A stretch of 64,000 nt of DNA from AG-339-G14 sp902553315 (GTDB taxonomy: Bacteria > Pseudomonadota > Gammaproteobacteria > Magnimaribacterales > AG-339-G14). The notes beneath the pieces were generated by a model. That model did not search any database, was not told where the DNA came from, and was given only the letters and a program-made list of their open reading frames with translations. Position 1 is the first letter of the stretch. Each line of letters opens with the position of its first letter. The translations under genes were made by a program, and so were the position numbers. This document shows, in pieces, positions 53,912-61,584 of this stretch. The stretch is from positions 1-64,000 of the forward strand of contig CACDKN010000003.1 in assembly GCA_902553315.1 (NCBI GenBank), given 5' to 3'.

Positions 53912-54384
53912 AATGGTATCTCCCTTACTTCTTCCGGAAGATCAATTTCAATCCTCTCGCCTTTTATCTCTTTACCAGATTCTTTTATTTTCCAATTCTT
54001 TTCGCTCCATAACTCAAATTTTTGACCCATTCCAATAAGAACAACTTTAGCTTTTTCCTTTAGTTGGGCATATTCCCTTAATGACAAAGGAAGTAAAATG
54101 TTCATTCGTTCAGAAATCTCGAAATCCATGTAATGTGCATTTCCTAGAAAATTCCATTGCAACGATCTAATTTCAGGATTAAGTCCCGATAAACCTTCAA
54201 AAGAATTAGAAATTTTCTTCCACAAATTCCCCGGATAAATTAACAGGGAGGGATATTGAGGATCTCTAGTTACAATAAGGGAGCCGCCAGCTAAATTTTT
54301 TAACTGATCTTTATATTTGGCAGGCATCGCAATTCTTCCTTTAGTATCTAAAACTAAACTGCTGAAGCCATATAAACCGGCCAT
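53908..54384 (-). CDS. mraZ: Transcriptional regulator MraZ
   Basis: 158 residues. Two SpoVT/AbrB-like halves: DTKGRIAMPAKYKDQL and the second DFEISERMNILLPLSLREYA. It binds repeats in its own promoter and controls the dcw cluster; a four-unit 10-bp array lies 16 bases upstream. First gene of the cluster. Confidence 0.96.
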   Translation of the reverse strand: MAGLYGFSSLVLDTKGRIAMPAKYKDQLKNLAGGSLIVTRDPQYPSLLIYPGNLWKKISNSFEGLSGLNPEIRSLQWNFLGNAHYMDFEISERMNILLPLSLREYAQLKEKAKVVLIGMGQKFELWSEKNWKIKESGKEIKGERIEIDLPEEVREIPF

Positions 54385-54399
54385 ATTTTGTCCCTTTTA

Positions 54400-54439
54400 T
54401 GTACACTTAGGTATATTTTTACACACTTTCGTACACTTT
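54400..54439 (-). promoter_or_regulatory. MraZ operator: four tandem 10-bp boxes
   Basis: On the minus strand, consecutive units AAAGTGTACG (54439-54430), AAAGTGTGTA (54429-54420), AAAATATACC (54419-54410) and TAAGTGTACA (54409-54400) repeat with exactly 10-base periodicity. The core AAGTGT resembles the AAAGTG boxes reported for mycoplasma MraZ. The third, degenerate unit contains TATACC, which could be the -10 element, so MraZ binding would block RNA polymerase. Confidence 0.75.
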
Positions 54440-54490
54440 TAAAGACTTAGGGGTATTTGATTTTTCTTAGTGATAAAGAATGTTTGGGAT

Positions 54491-54819
54491 GAGCTGACCC
54501 ATAAGCCGGGTTCTGTTTTATGTAATCATTCATCTTGGATTTGCGTCGCCACAAACCTCTAGCAACTTACCCAGATTCAATGCGGATAACATTATAGAAT
54601 CTCTATTTAGTCTTGCTCCAAGTGGGGTTTACAAAGCAATATTTGTTTCCAAATATCCGGTGCGCTCTTACCGCACCTTTTCACCCTTACCTTTACGGCG
54701 GTTTACTTTCTGTTGCACTTTCCGTAGTAATTTTCATTACTCCCAGGAGTTACCTGGCACTTTATCCTTTGGAGCCCGGACTTTCCTCTGACTTACATCA
54801 GCGATTACTCGATCAGCTC
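54491..54819 (-). ncRNA. rnpB: RNase P RNA, class A
   Basis: About 329 bases. The minus strand contains AGAGGAAAGTCCGGGCTCC, GTGCCAGGTAACTCCTGGG, AAGGGTGAAAAGGTGCGGTA, AGAGCGCACC and ACAGAACCCGGCTTATGGGTC, the conserved blocks of bacterial RNase P RNA. P1 closes as GAGCTGA (5' end, 54819) with TCAGCTC (3' end, 54491). TATAAT at 54832-54827 lies 7 bases before the 5' end and touches the rsmI stop. It fills the otherwise gene-free stretch 54385-54832. Confidence 0.97.
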
Positions 54820-54832
54820 GAAAAGGATTATA

Positions 54833-55666
54833 TTATTTTTTTTTAAAAAAGTTATATATTTCTTTTGAATTTTCAGTCGATACTTTTGAAATAATCTTTG
54901 AGATTTGTCTTAATGTCATGAAGGGTTTAAGTTCATTGAATAATATTTCTGTAGTTTTAAAATCAAAAATTTGCTCTTTTTCTGTACCATCCAATAAAAT
55001 TACGTATTCTCCTTTCTCAATTACTTTTGACAAATCTGTTTTTTCCACCACTTCATAAATTGTACCTCTATAAAATTCTTCATAAATTTTAGTCATCTCC
55101 CTTGCAAGGACAATTTTTCTTTCTGGTTCAAATACTTTTTGAAAGTTTTTTAAACTTTTTTTTATCCTCTTAGGAGATTCAAAAAAAATTTGTGTCTCTT
55201 TTTTAAATTTTATTTCTTTTAAAAAATTTATTTGTGGCATTTCTTTTTTTGGAAGAAAACCTCGAAAAGTAAAACTTTCTGTTTTGAGACCTGAGGCAAT
55301 CAACGCACTTATTACTGAACTTGCACCAGGAATGGGGACAACATCGATGTTTTTTTCAATTGCCTTTTTTACAAATTCACTACCAGGATCAGATATAAGA
55401 GGAGTACCTGCATCAGAGATCATGGCGATATTTTTGCCCGTGAGAATTTTTTCTATCAAAGAGTCTATTTTATTTTCTGGAGTGAAATCATTAAATAAAG
55501 AAATTTTATTTTTTATTTCATACTTATTTAGAAGCGTTTTACTTTTGTGGGTATTCTCCGTTAAAACTAAGTCCACTTCTGATAGAACTTTAATTCCTCT
55601 GATACTAAAGTCTTCTAAATTTCCAATAGGGGTTGCAACTAAATATAATGATCCTTGTGAACTGAT
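54833..55666 (-). CDS. rsmI: 16S rRNA 2'-O-methyltransferase RsmI, non-standard start
   Basis: The conserved N-terminus GSLYLVATPIGNLEDFSIRG is encoded upstream of the first ordinary start codon (GTG at 55576), but no in-frame ATG, GTG or TTG lies between it and the TAG upstream. A GGAGG ribosome-binding site is followed after 7 bases by ATC (55666-55664), giving 277 residues (E. coli 286). Other motifs: TENTHKSKTLL, ISDAGTPLISDPG and EFYRGTIYEV. It methylates C1402 of 16S rRNA. The proposed 5' end overlaps that of lpoA by 2 bases. The exact start is uncertain; the enzyme assignment is not. Confidence 0.88.
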   Translation of the reverse strand: MSSQGSLYLVATPIGNLEDFSIRGIKVLSEVDLVLTENTHKSKTLLNKYEIKNKISLFNDFTPENKIDSLIEKILTGKNIAMISDAGTPLISDPGSEFVKKAIEKNIDVVPIPGASSVISALIASGLKTESFTFRGFLPKKEMPQINFLKEIKFKKETQIFFESPKRIKKSLKNFQKVFEPERKIVLAREMTKIYEEFYRGTIYEVVEKTDLSKVIEKGEYVILLDGTEKEQIFDFKTTEILFNELKPFMTLRQISKIISKVSTENSKEIYNFFKKK

Positions 55667-56804
55667 GACGAATCCTCCAAAAAAAATAGCTCTCTATCTA
55701 TTATTGCCCATGCTTTTTTATAGCTGTGCCATAACTGAGAATGATGAATTAAGAGAATTTAACTTTAATTTTGACTCTAATCAAATTACAAAAAAAATTT
55801 TCAATGAACTTAAGACAATTTCAATCAAAAGAGATATTGAAATAATTCAATCTTCAAATTCTCAAAAAGAAGAAATTTTTAAAAAAGGGTTTCTTGCGGC
55901 CTTTTATTTTAATAACAAATTTTCAAAAAATAAGAAAAGGCTGTATTTCGTTGATGTTGAAGAGAAAATTAAAACATGCAGAAATCCTTCTAAATCTAGA
56001 TCTATTACTCTTATTTTAGAAAGTTCTTTAAGCGGAAATTTGTTAGAAAAATGTGATTTTACAAAATCTAGTACTTTTGTGATCAAATTAAATAAGAGTA
56101 CTTCCGTCACAGGTTATAAAGAAATTACTCTAAATCACTCATTCTTCGAAGATTTAAGAGTTATAAATATTTTAAAAACAAATAAATTTCTCTTATTAAG
56201 CCTTGAAATAAGTGAAATAGAGAGATTTATAAATTTTGCCAAACAAAATAATCTTGAGATAAAAAAGAAAAATCTTTTCCTTCTAGAAAAAACAAATGAT
56301 TTCGAGTCTACAGTCGCTCAAATTTTTGAACAAAACAGCAGTAATATTAGGAAAAGAAATGTAGAAAGTATTTTAAATCGCGACCTTGAATTTTCTACTA
56401 GAAAGAGAAAAGATCTCGAAGCTATAATATTGATTTCTAGTTCTGAAGCAGCAAAACGTATTCTTCCAGCTCTTAAATTTAATCTTTTACAAGATATAAC
56501 TGTATTCAATATGCCGAATCACTATGATTCTTGGAATGACTCCTCTTCTCCCTCCGATTTAGAAAACTCTCAAGGCTTGGAGCATCCAATATTGTTGAAC
56601 AAGCTGAATTTTGATGACGATTCATTTAATTTTCTTAATTCAAAAGAAAAAGTTATCTATTCTCTTGGTTTTGATGCACTTGGAGTAATTAATAAAAGAA
56701 GTCATTTTGGTTTTTTAGGTCAACATTCCATTGAAAATGGAAAAGTTAATTTAGAGCCGATTAAAGTGAGGTTTTTTAAAGGTGAAATATTTCAGGATTT
56801 TTAA
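55665..56804 (+). CDS. lpoA: LpoA-like outer-membrane lipoprotein, short form
   Basis: 379 residues from the ATG at 55665 (MTNPPKKIALYLLLPMLFYSC, a lipoprotein-like signal). The frame continues 127 codons upstream, but that part is antisense to rsmI and was discarded. The C-terminal half (about 230-379: LEAIILISSSEAAKRILPALKF, YSLGFDALGVI, then a final strand) matches the LppC/LpoA C-domain that activates PBP1A. The TPR-like N-domain is missing or much reduced (family usually near 600 residues). Divergent lpoA/rsmI order supports the call. Confidence 0.75.
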   Translation: MTNPPKKIALYLLLPMLFYSCAITENDELREFNFNFDSNQITKKIFNELKTISIKRDIEIIQSSNSQKEEIFKKGFLAAFYFNNKFSKNKKRLYFVDVEEKIKTCRNPSKSRSITLILESSLSGNLLEKCDFTKSSTFVIKLNKSTSVTGYKEITLNHSFFEDLRVINILKTNKFLLLSLEISEIERFINFAKQNNLEIKKKNLFLLEKTNDFESTVAQIFEQNSSNIRKRNVESILNRDLEFSTRKRKDLEAIILISSSEAAKRILPALKFNLLQDITVFNMPNHYDSWNDSSSPSDLENSQGLEHPILLNKLNFDDDSFNFLNSKEKVIYSLGFDALGVINKRSHFGFLGQHSIENGKVNLEPIKVRFFKGEIFQDF

Positions 56805-57439
56805 ATTAAAAACCTTTCTCTTTCCGCTTCTGTTAAGCTGGCTTTAAAAGAAGCTTTTTCAAAAATTCTTTCCATGTAATCTTTAATGCCCGTTGCAGCT
56901 TTCGTGTTTGGAATATTTATACCTAAAAAGTTTAATCTAAAGAGTATTGGACAAATGACGGCATCTAATATTGTAAATTCTTCTTCATTAAAGAAAGATG
57001 GATTACTAAAAAGTATTAAAGAATTTTTCAAGTTAACTTCCAAAGCACTTTTACTTTTCGTCAATTCAGATTTTGAGCTAGCTTCATCTTCCAGAGTATC
57101 TAAATGAATCGCTAAATCTTTTTCAATCCTATCTAAAATCAGTCTAGTTTGAGCTCTAGCAACTGGATAAACAGGAAGTAATGGAGGATGTGGAAATCTT
57201 TCATCGAGGTATTCGACAATTAAAGCAGAGTTATAAAGCGAAAGTTCTCTATCTATTAGCAATGGTAAAGAACCGTCTGGATTAACATCTAGGATTTCCT
57301 TCGGAATTGCACTTCTATCTAAAGACTCCAAATCACAAGATATTTCTTTTTCTTGAATTATGATTCTAACTTTTTGGCTTCTATGACCTATTTCATCGTG
57401 AAAAAGGACCATAGAAGATCTATTTTTAAGCAAACTCAT
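56801..57439 (-). CDS. sspA: Stringent starvation protein A (GST-fold)
   Basis: 212 residues. Thioredoxin-like N-domain (SMVLFHDEIGHRSQKVRIIIQEK, DGSLPLLIDRELSLYNSALIVEYLDERFPHPPL) and a helical C-domain. SspA binds RNA polymerase and influences stress transcription. It follows petC by 11 bases, as in Pseudomonas (petABC-sspA). The usual next gene sspB is absent; lpoA converges with a 4-base overlap. Confidence 0.95.
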   Translation of the reverse strand: MSLLKNRSSMVLFHDEIGHRSQKVRIIIQEKEISCDLESLDRSAIPKEILDVNPDGSLPLLIDRELSLYNSALIVEYLDERFPHPPLLPVYPVARAQTRLILDRIEKDLAIHLDTLEDEASSKSELTKSKSALEVNLKNSLILFSNPSFFNEEEFTILDAVICPILFRLNFLGINIPNTKAATGIKDYMERIFEKASFKASLTEAERERFLI

Positions 57440-57450
57440 CTGTGAAGGTT

Positions 57451-58110
57451 TTATTTAAGTTCCTTTTTATACTCTCTGTATAGCAAAAAAGCAAAGGCGG
57501 TAAATAATAAAAGGAAGAGTAACACATAAACGCCTAATTGTTGTCTTTCTCTTGCAGATGGATCAGAAACGTAAACTAGGAAATTTGTTAGATCAGCCAT
57601 TGTTTTACTAAAGTCATTTTCAGACATAGAATTTTGAAGATCTTCTAAGACATGTGGCATTGATACGTTTTTATAAACCAGATTATTCACCCCGTAAGGT
57701 CTTGAAGAGTCAGAATAAAAACTTTTTAAATATGTATAAATCCATTCAGGCTTCCTAACTCTTGCCTCTAGGGTAAGATCTGGTGGAACAGCACCTAACC
57801 AATTAACTGCATCTTCTTTATTTAAACTGATTTGCATTAATTCTCCGGGCTTAGAATCATCATAAATTAGATTGCTTACATACAACTCGATAGGAATTTC
57901 TAAATCTTCTGCAATTCTTTTGTATCTGGAGTATTTTAAAGAATGGCAACCGTAACAATAGTTCATATAGGTTGATAATCCGTTCTGCAATTCTGCATTG
58001 TTATAAATATTTACCTTGAAGTTTTCGCATTCAATAGTTCCACAGCTCAGTTCGTCAGCACCGAAAAAATTAAAAGGTATGAAAAGAAACAGAAATGGAA
58101 GAAGCTTCAT
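57451..58110 (-). CDS. petC: Cytochrome c1 of the bc1 complex
   Basis: 219 residues with a signal peptide (about 1-18), haem motif CYGCHSLKYSR (about 52-62), an axial methionine region near NVSMPHVL, and a C-terminal membrane anchor (about 190-212). Passes electrons from the Rieske protein to cytochrome c. Third gene of petABC. Confidence 0.96.
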   Translation of the reverse strand: MKLLPFLFLFIPFNFFGADELSCGTIECENFKVNIYNNAELQNGLSTYMNYCYGCHSLKYSRYKRIAEDLEIPIELYVSNLIYDDSKPGELMQISLNKEDAVNWLGAVPPDLTLEARVRKPEWIYTYLKSFYSDSSRPYGVNNLVYKNVSMPHVLEDLQNSMSENDFSKTMADLTNFLVYVSDPSARERQQLGVYVLLFLLLFTAFAFLLYREYKKELK

Positions 58111-58113
58111 TAT

Positions 58114-59337
58114 TTATCCAGGAACTCTTTCTGGAACTGGCTTACATTTTTCTAATTTAGTATAAATTGGCATAAGTAAAAAATAAGAAAAATAAATAAC
58201 TGTAAATACTTTCGCAAGAACATTCTTAAGTTCAGTAGGAGGAACTAGCCCAAGGTAACCTAAGACAAAAAAGCTGACAACAAAACCAGTAAGAAAAATT
58301 TTGCTGTAAATACCTTTGTATCTGATAGATTTAACAGGGCTTCTATCTAACCACGGCAATGCTGCAAATATTGCAATACCTGCTGCCATCGTAGCGAATC
58401 CAAGAAATTTGGCAGTAAATCCAAAAATTGAAAAATCTACAGCTCGGAGCATTGCATAATAAGGTGTGTAATACCATGAAGGCACGATATGAGCAGGAGT
58501 AGATAAGGGATTAGCTGGTTCAAAGTTCACTGTTTCAAGTATGTAACCTCCTCCACCAGGGAAGAAGAAAACTATTCCACAGAAAAATAAAAGAAACACT
58601 CCTAGAGCATAAACATCATGAGTAATATCATAAGGATAAAAGGGCTTAGAATCTAAGGGGACTCCATCATTGTCTACATGTTTTTTTATATCTATTCCGT
58701 CAGGATTGTTTGACCCAATTTCGTGAAGTGCAAGAATGTGGAAAAAAACAACCGCTATCAACATGATTGGTAACAAAACTACGTGAAAAGCAAATAATCT
58801 CGACAAGGTAATCCCTGAAACAAGATAATCTCCTCTAACCCAAGTAGCAAGATCTTCTCCAACAATGGGAATTGATCCAAATAAAGATATTATCACTTGA
58901 GCAGCCCAGAAAGACATTTGCCCCCAAGGGAGAACATATCCTGTAAAACCTTCTGCACAGAGCAAAACATAGGTAAACCATCCGCCAAGCCATATTAACT
59001 CTCTGGGTTTTTGGTATGAGCCATACATCATCCCTCTGAACATATGAAGATAGATTAAAACAAAAAAAGCTGAAGCTCCTGCAGCGTGCATATATCTTAA
59101 AAGCCAACCGTATTCTACGTCTCTCATAATATACTCAACCGATGAAAAGGCTTCTTCAGCAGTATTTGTATAGTTCATCATTAACCAAAGTCCAGTAAGA
59201 ATTTGCATTACTAGAACAATGATCATAAGAAATCCGAATAGGTACCAAAAATTGAGATTAGTGGGAGCAGGATACTTAGATAAGTGTCTTTCAATTAAAT
59301 CCGTTAAGGGAAATCTTGTGTTAATCCATTGCAACAT
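58114..59337 (-). CDS. petB: Cytochrome b of the bc1 complex
   Basis: 407 residues, eight membrane helices. Haem-ligating histidines in WLLRYMHAAGASAFFVLIYLHMFRG and FHVVLLPIMLIAVVFFHILALHE; GYVLPWGQMSFWAAQV and the Qo-site PEWY equivalent VPSWYYTPYY. Quinol oxidation in aerobic respiration. Overlaps petA by one base. Confidence 0.98.
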   Translation of the reverse strand: MLQWINTRFPLTDLIERHLSKYPAPTNLNFWYLFGFLMIIVLVMQILTGLWLMMNYTNTAEEAFSSVEYIMRDVEYGWLLRYMHAAGASAFFVLIYLHMFRGMMYGSYQKPRELIWLGGWFTYVLLCAEGFTGYVLPWGQMSFWAAQVIISLFGSIPIVGEDLATWVRGDYLVSGITLSRLFAFHVVLLPIMLIAVVFFHILALHEIGSNNPDGIDIKKHVDNDGVPLDSKPFYPYDITHDVYALGVFLLFFCGIVFFFPGGGGYILETVNFEPANPLSTPAHIVPSWYYTPYYAMLRAVDFSIFGFTAKFLGFATMAAGIAIFAALPWLDRSPVKSIRYKGIYSKIFLTGFVVSFFVLGYLGLVPPTELKNVLAKVFTVIYFSYFLLMPIYTKLEKCKPVPERVPG

Positions 59338-59933
59338 TACGAAACTCCGTCTAAACCAATTACTAATAAATTATCTTTGGGAAAATAATGCGGTGGAACG
59401 TCCATATTTGTCGGTGCGGGAACGCCTGCATAAACTCTACCAACCATATCAAATTTTGAACCATGGCATGGACAGAAAAAGCCGCCTTGCCAGTCAGAGT
59501 CAAATGCTACAGAACCTGTTTCGGGATAATATTTTGGAGAACACCCAAGATGAGTGCAAACACCTGTAATCACTGCTACTCCTTCTTTTCTTGATCTAAT
59601 CTGATTCTTAACATATTCGGGCTGTTTCGAGTTTTCACCTTCTGGGTCGGCTAATCTTGATAGATTAGAGGATAGTAATTTCACAGTATTCTCTTCCATT
59701 TTAACAACAAATATAGGTTTTCCTCTCCACTCAACAACTTTCATTTGGCCTGGTGTCAGTGATGAAATATCAACTTGAACTGGAGCTCCTGCAGCTTCTG
59801 CTCGCGCGCTGGGTTTAAAAGCGCTTAGGAAAGGTATGGCAAGAAAAAAAGCTCCTATCGAAGCCATTGAAGCTGTAATAAAACTTAAAAACTTTCTTCT
59901 TCCAGGGTTTGGAGGAGATATCGGTTGAACCAT
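59337..59933 (-). CDS. petA: Rieske iron-sulfur subunit of the bc1 complex
   Basis: 198 residues. RRKFLSFITASMASIGAFF is a Tat-type membrane anchor, and the 2Fe-2S motifs are CTHLGCSP and CPCHGSKFD. Standard Rieske length. 5 bases after rpsI, giving rplM-rpsI-petABC-sspA in one run. Confidence 0.97.
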   Translation of the reverse strand: MVQPISPPNPGRRKFLSFITASMASIGAFFLAIPFLSAFKPSARAEAAGAPVQVDISSLTPGQMKVVEWRGKPIFVVKMEENTVKLLSSNLSRLADPEGENSKQPEYVKNQIRSRKEGVAVITGVCTHLGCSPKYYPETGSVAFDSDWQGGFFCPCHGSKFDMVGRVYAGVPAPTNMDVPPHYFPKDNLLVIGLDGVS

Positions 59934-59938
59934 TAAAA

Positions 59939-60331
59939 TTATCTTTTACTAAATTGTTTTGACTTTCTTGCTTTTACCAATCCAACTTTTTTTCTTTCAA
60001 CTTGTCTAGAGTCTCTAGTGAGATATCCAGCCGACTTTAATGAAGGTCTAAACTCTGGGTCAAATTTTTCTAAGGCCCTAGAGATACCGTGTCTTATAGC
60101 CCCAGCTTGTCCAAATGAACCACCACCAGAAACTTTGACCATAATGTCGAATTTACTAGAAACATCTAAAAGAACTAAAGGTTGCATTACTAATATTTTA
60201 GCAACTTCCCTTCCGAAGTATTCTTCTAAAGGTATATCATTTACTAATATATTTCCTTTTCCTTCAGAAAGATAAACTCTTGCTGTCGAGGTTTTTCTTC
60301 TTCCAGTCGCATATGTAGTTTCTTGACTCAT
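59939..60331 (-). CDS. rpsI: Ribosomal protein uS9
   Basis: 130 residues. ATGRRKTSTARVYLSEGKGNILVNDIPLEEYFGRE and the C-terminal KKVGLVKARKSKQFSKR, which reaches the P-site tRNA. 9 bases after rplM. Confidence 0.98.
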   Translation of the reverse strand: MSQETTYATGRRKTSTARVYLSEGKGNILVNDIPLEEYFGREVAKILVMQPLVLLDVSSKFDIMVKVSGGGSFGQAGAIRHGISRALEKFDPEFRPSLKSAGYLTRDSRQVERKKVGLVKARKSKQFSKR

Positions 60332-60340
60332 AATTTATTT

Positions 60341-60769
60341 TTAGATCTCTAAAGGTTGAGGGGCTTGTCCTGTATGAGGGTGATTTTTGCCTTTATAAAC
60401 TTTAAGTTTTGCTAACATTTTAGTTGCTAATTTATTTTTAGGTAGCATGCCTTTTACCGCTTTAAGTATGATTTCTTCTGGCTTCTGTTCAACTAAATTT
60501 TGAAATGTCTGAGTTTTTAATCCTCCAGGATAACCCGAATGACTGTAGTATTTTTTTTGCGACTCTTTATTCCCCGTAAGTCTTATTTTCTCAGCGTTTA
60601 TAATCACTACAAAGTCCCCAAGATCACTATTTTTTGAAAATTGAGCTTTATTTTTACCCATCAAGATAGACGAAATTTTGGAAGATAATCTTCCAAGTGT
60701 TTTATTTTCGGCATTTACTAAATGCCATTTTTTGACCATTTCTTCTGATTTGAAGCTTTTTGTTTTCAT
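60341..60769 (-). CDS. rplM: Ribosomal protein uL13
   Basis: 142 residues. WHLVNAENKTLGRLSSKISSILMGK, GDFVVIINAEKIRLTGNK, YYSHSGYPGGLK and GMLPKNKLATKML. First gene of the rplM-rpsI-petABC-sspA run, divergent from the DegS-like gene across 65 bases. Confidence 0.98.
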   Translation of the reverse strand: MKTKSFKSEEMVKKWHLVNAENKTLGRLSSKISSILMGKNKAQFSKNSDLGDFVVIINAEKIRLTGNKESQKKYYSHSGYPGGLKTQTFQNLVEQKPEEIILKAVKGMLPKNKLATKMLAKLKVYKGKNHPHTGQAPQPLEI

Positions 60770-60834
60770 AGTTTAAAAAATAGTATTTTCAGCGCGTGAA
60801 TAATAACTCAGAGAAGTTATAATTTCCAACTTCA

Positions 60835-61584
60835 ATGAATAGAAAAGTAGTAATTTCAATATGCTTATGGACCATTTTAGGTTTACTCTCCGGATTTGTA
60901 TTCCTAAATTACACCACTTCAGAAAAGCTTCCAGATATCTTAGAAGAAGCATCTCCATCTATAGTAAATATTTGGAGCATAAAAAAATGGAAAGCTTGGC
61001 AAGAAAAATCTAGCCTTCTAGGAATAAAAAGATATCAGCAAGTAATAAAAACGGGTTTTTTTCCAAATGGATCAGGAGTGATCATTGATAGCCAGGGTAA
61101 AATTGTCACAAATTATCATGTAATAAAAGATGCACTTCAGAGCAATCAAAAATTGATTATTGAGCTAAATAGTGGAGAAATAATAGAAGCTATAATTCTA
61201 GGGTTCAGTGAGACTGCCGATATTGCAGTAATTCAAACAATAAATGGTGAAAATCTTAAACCAATTAAACTCAAAAAAAATATAGATGATCTTAGAGTTG
61301 GAGAACAAGTCATTGCTATAGGCAATCCTCAAGGATTAGGTAAGTCTTTCAGCATGGGAATTGTAAGTGCAATCAATAGACAGTTTAAAAATGTAACTGG
61401 GACTTTTATTCAAACAGATGCATCTATAAATCCAGGTAACTCTGGCGGGGCTTTAATTGATAAGAATGGATATTTGTTGGGGATAACCAATTTTATTGAG
61501 ACTACTTCCGGAGGAAGTCAGGGTCTTAATTTTGCAATTCCTATTGACGAAGTAATGAAAGTTTATAATGAAATTACTAATTGA
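60835..61584 (+). CDS. degS: DegS-like serine protease lacking the PDZ domain
   Basis: 249 residues. N-terminal membrane anchor (about 5-25), trypsin-like HtrA domain with H95 (TNYHVIKDA), D129 (ETADIAVIQ) and S203 (NPGNSGGAL). The protein ends at GLNFAIPIDEVMKVYNEITN, just where the PDZ domain begins in DegS (355 residues in E. coli). DegS cleaves RseA to release sigma-E when its PDZ senses misfolded porins. TATAAT at 60818-60823, no Shine-Dalgarno. Neighbouring hisD and rplM loci match where degS/algW occur in relatives. Confidence 0.88.
   Translation: MNRKVVISICLWTILGLLSGFVFLNYTTSEKLPDILEEASPSIVNIWSIKKWKAWQEKSSLLGIKRYQQVIKTGFFPNGSGVIIDSQGKIVTNYHVIKDALQSNQKLIIELNSGEIIEAIILGFSETADIAVIQTINGENLKPIKLKKNIDDLRVGEQVIAIGNPQGLGKSFSMGIVSAINRQFKNVTGTFIQTDASINPGNSGGALIDKNGYLLGITNFIETTSGGSQGLNFAIPIDEVMKVYNEITN

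Noticed and set aside
55284..55664. 127-codon N-terminal extension of the lpoA frame
   Set aside because: It is antisense to the conserved rsmI sequence and has no signal or domain; the lipoprotein signal begins at the ATG at 55665.
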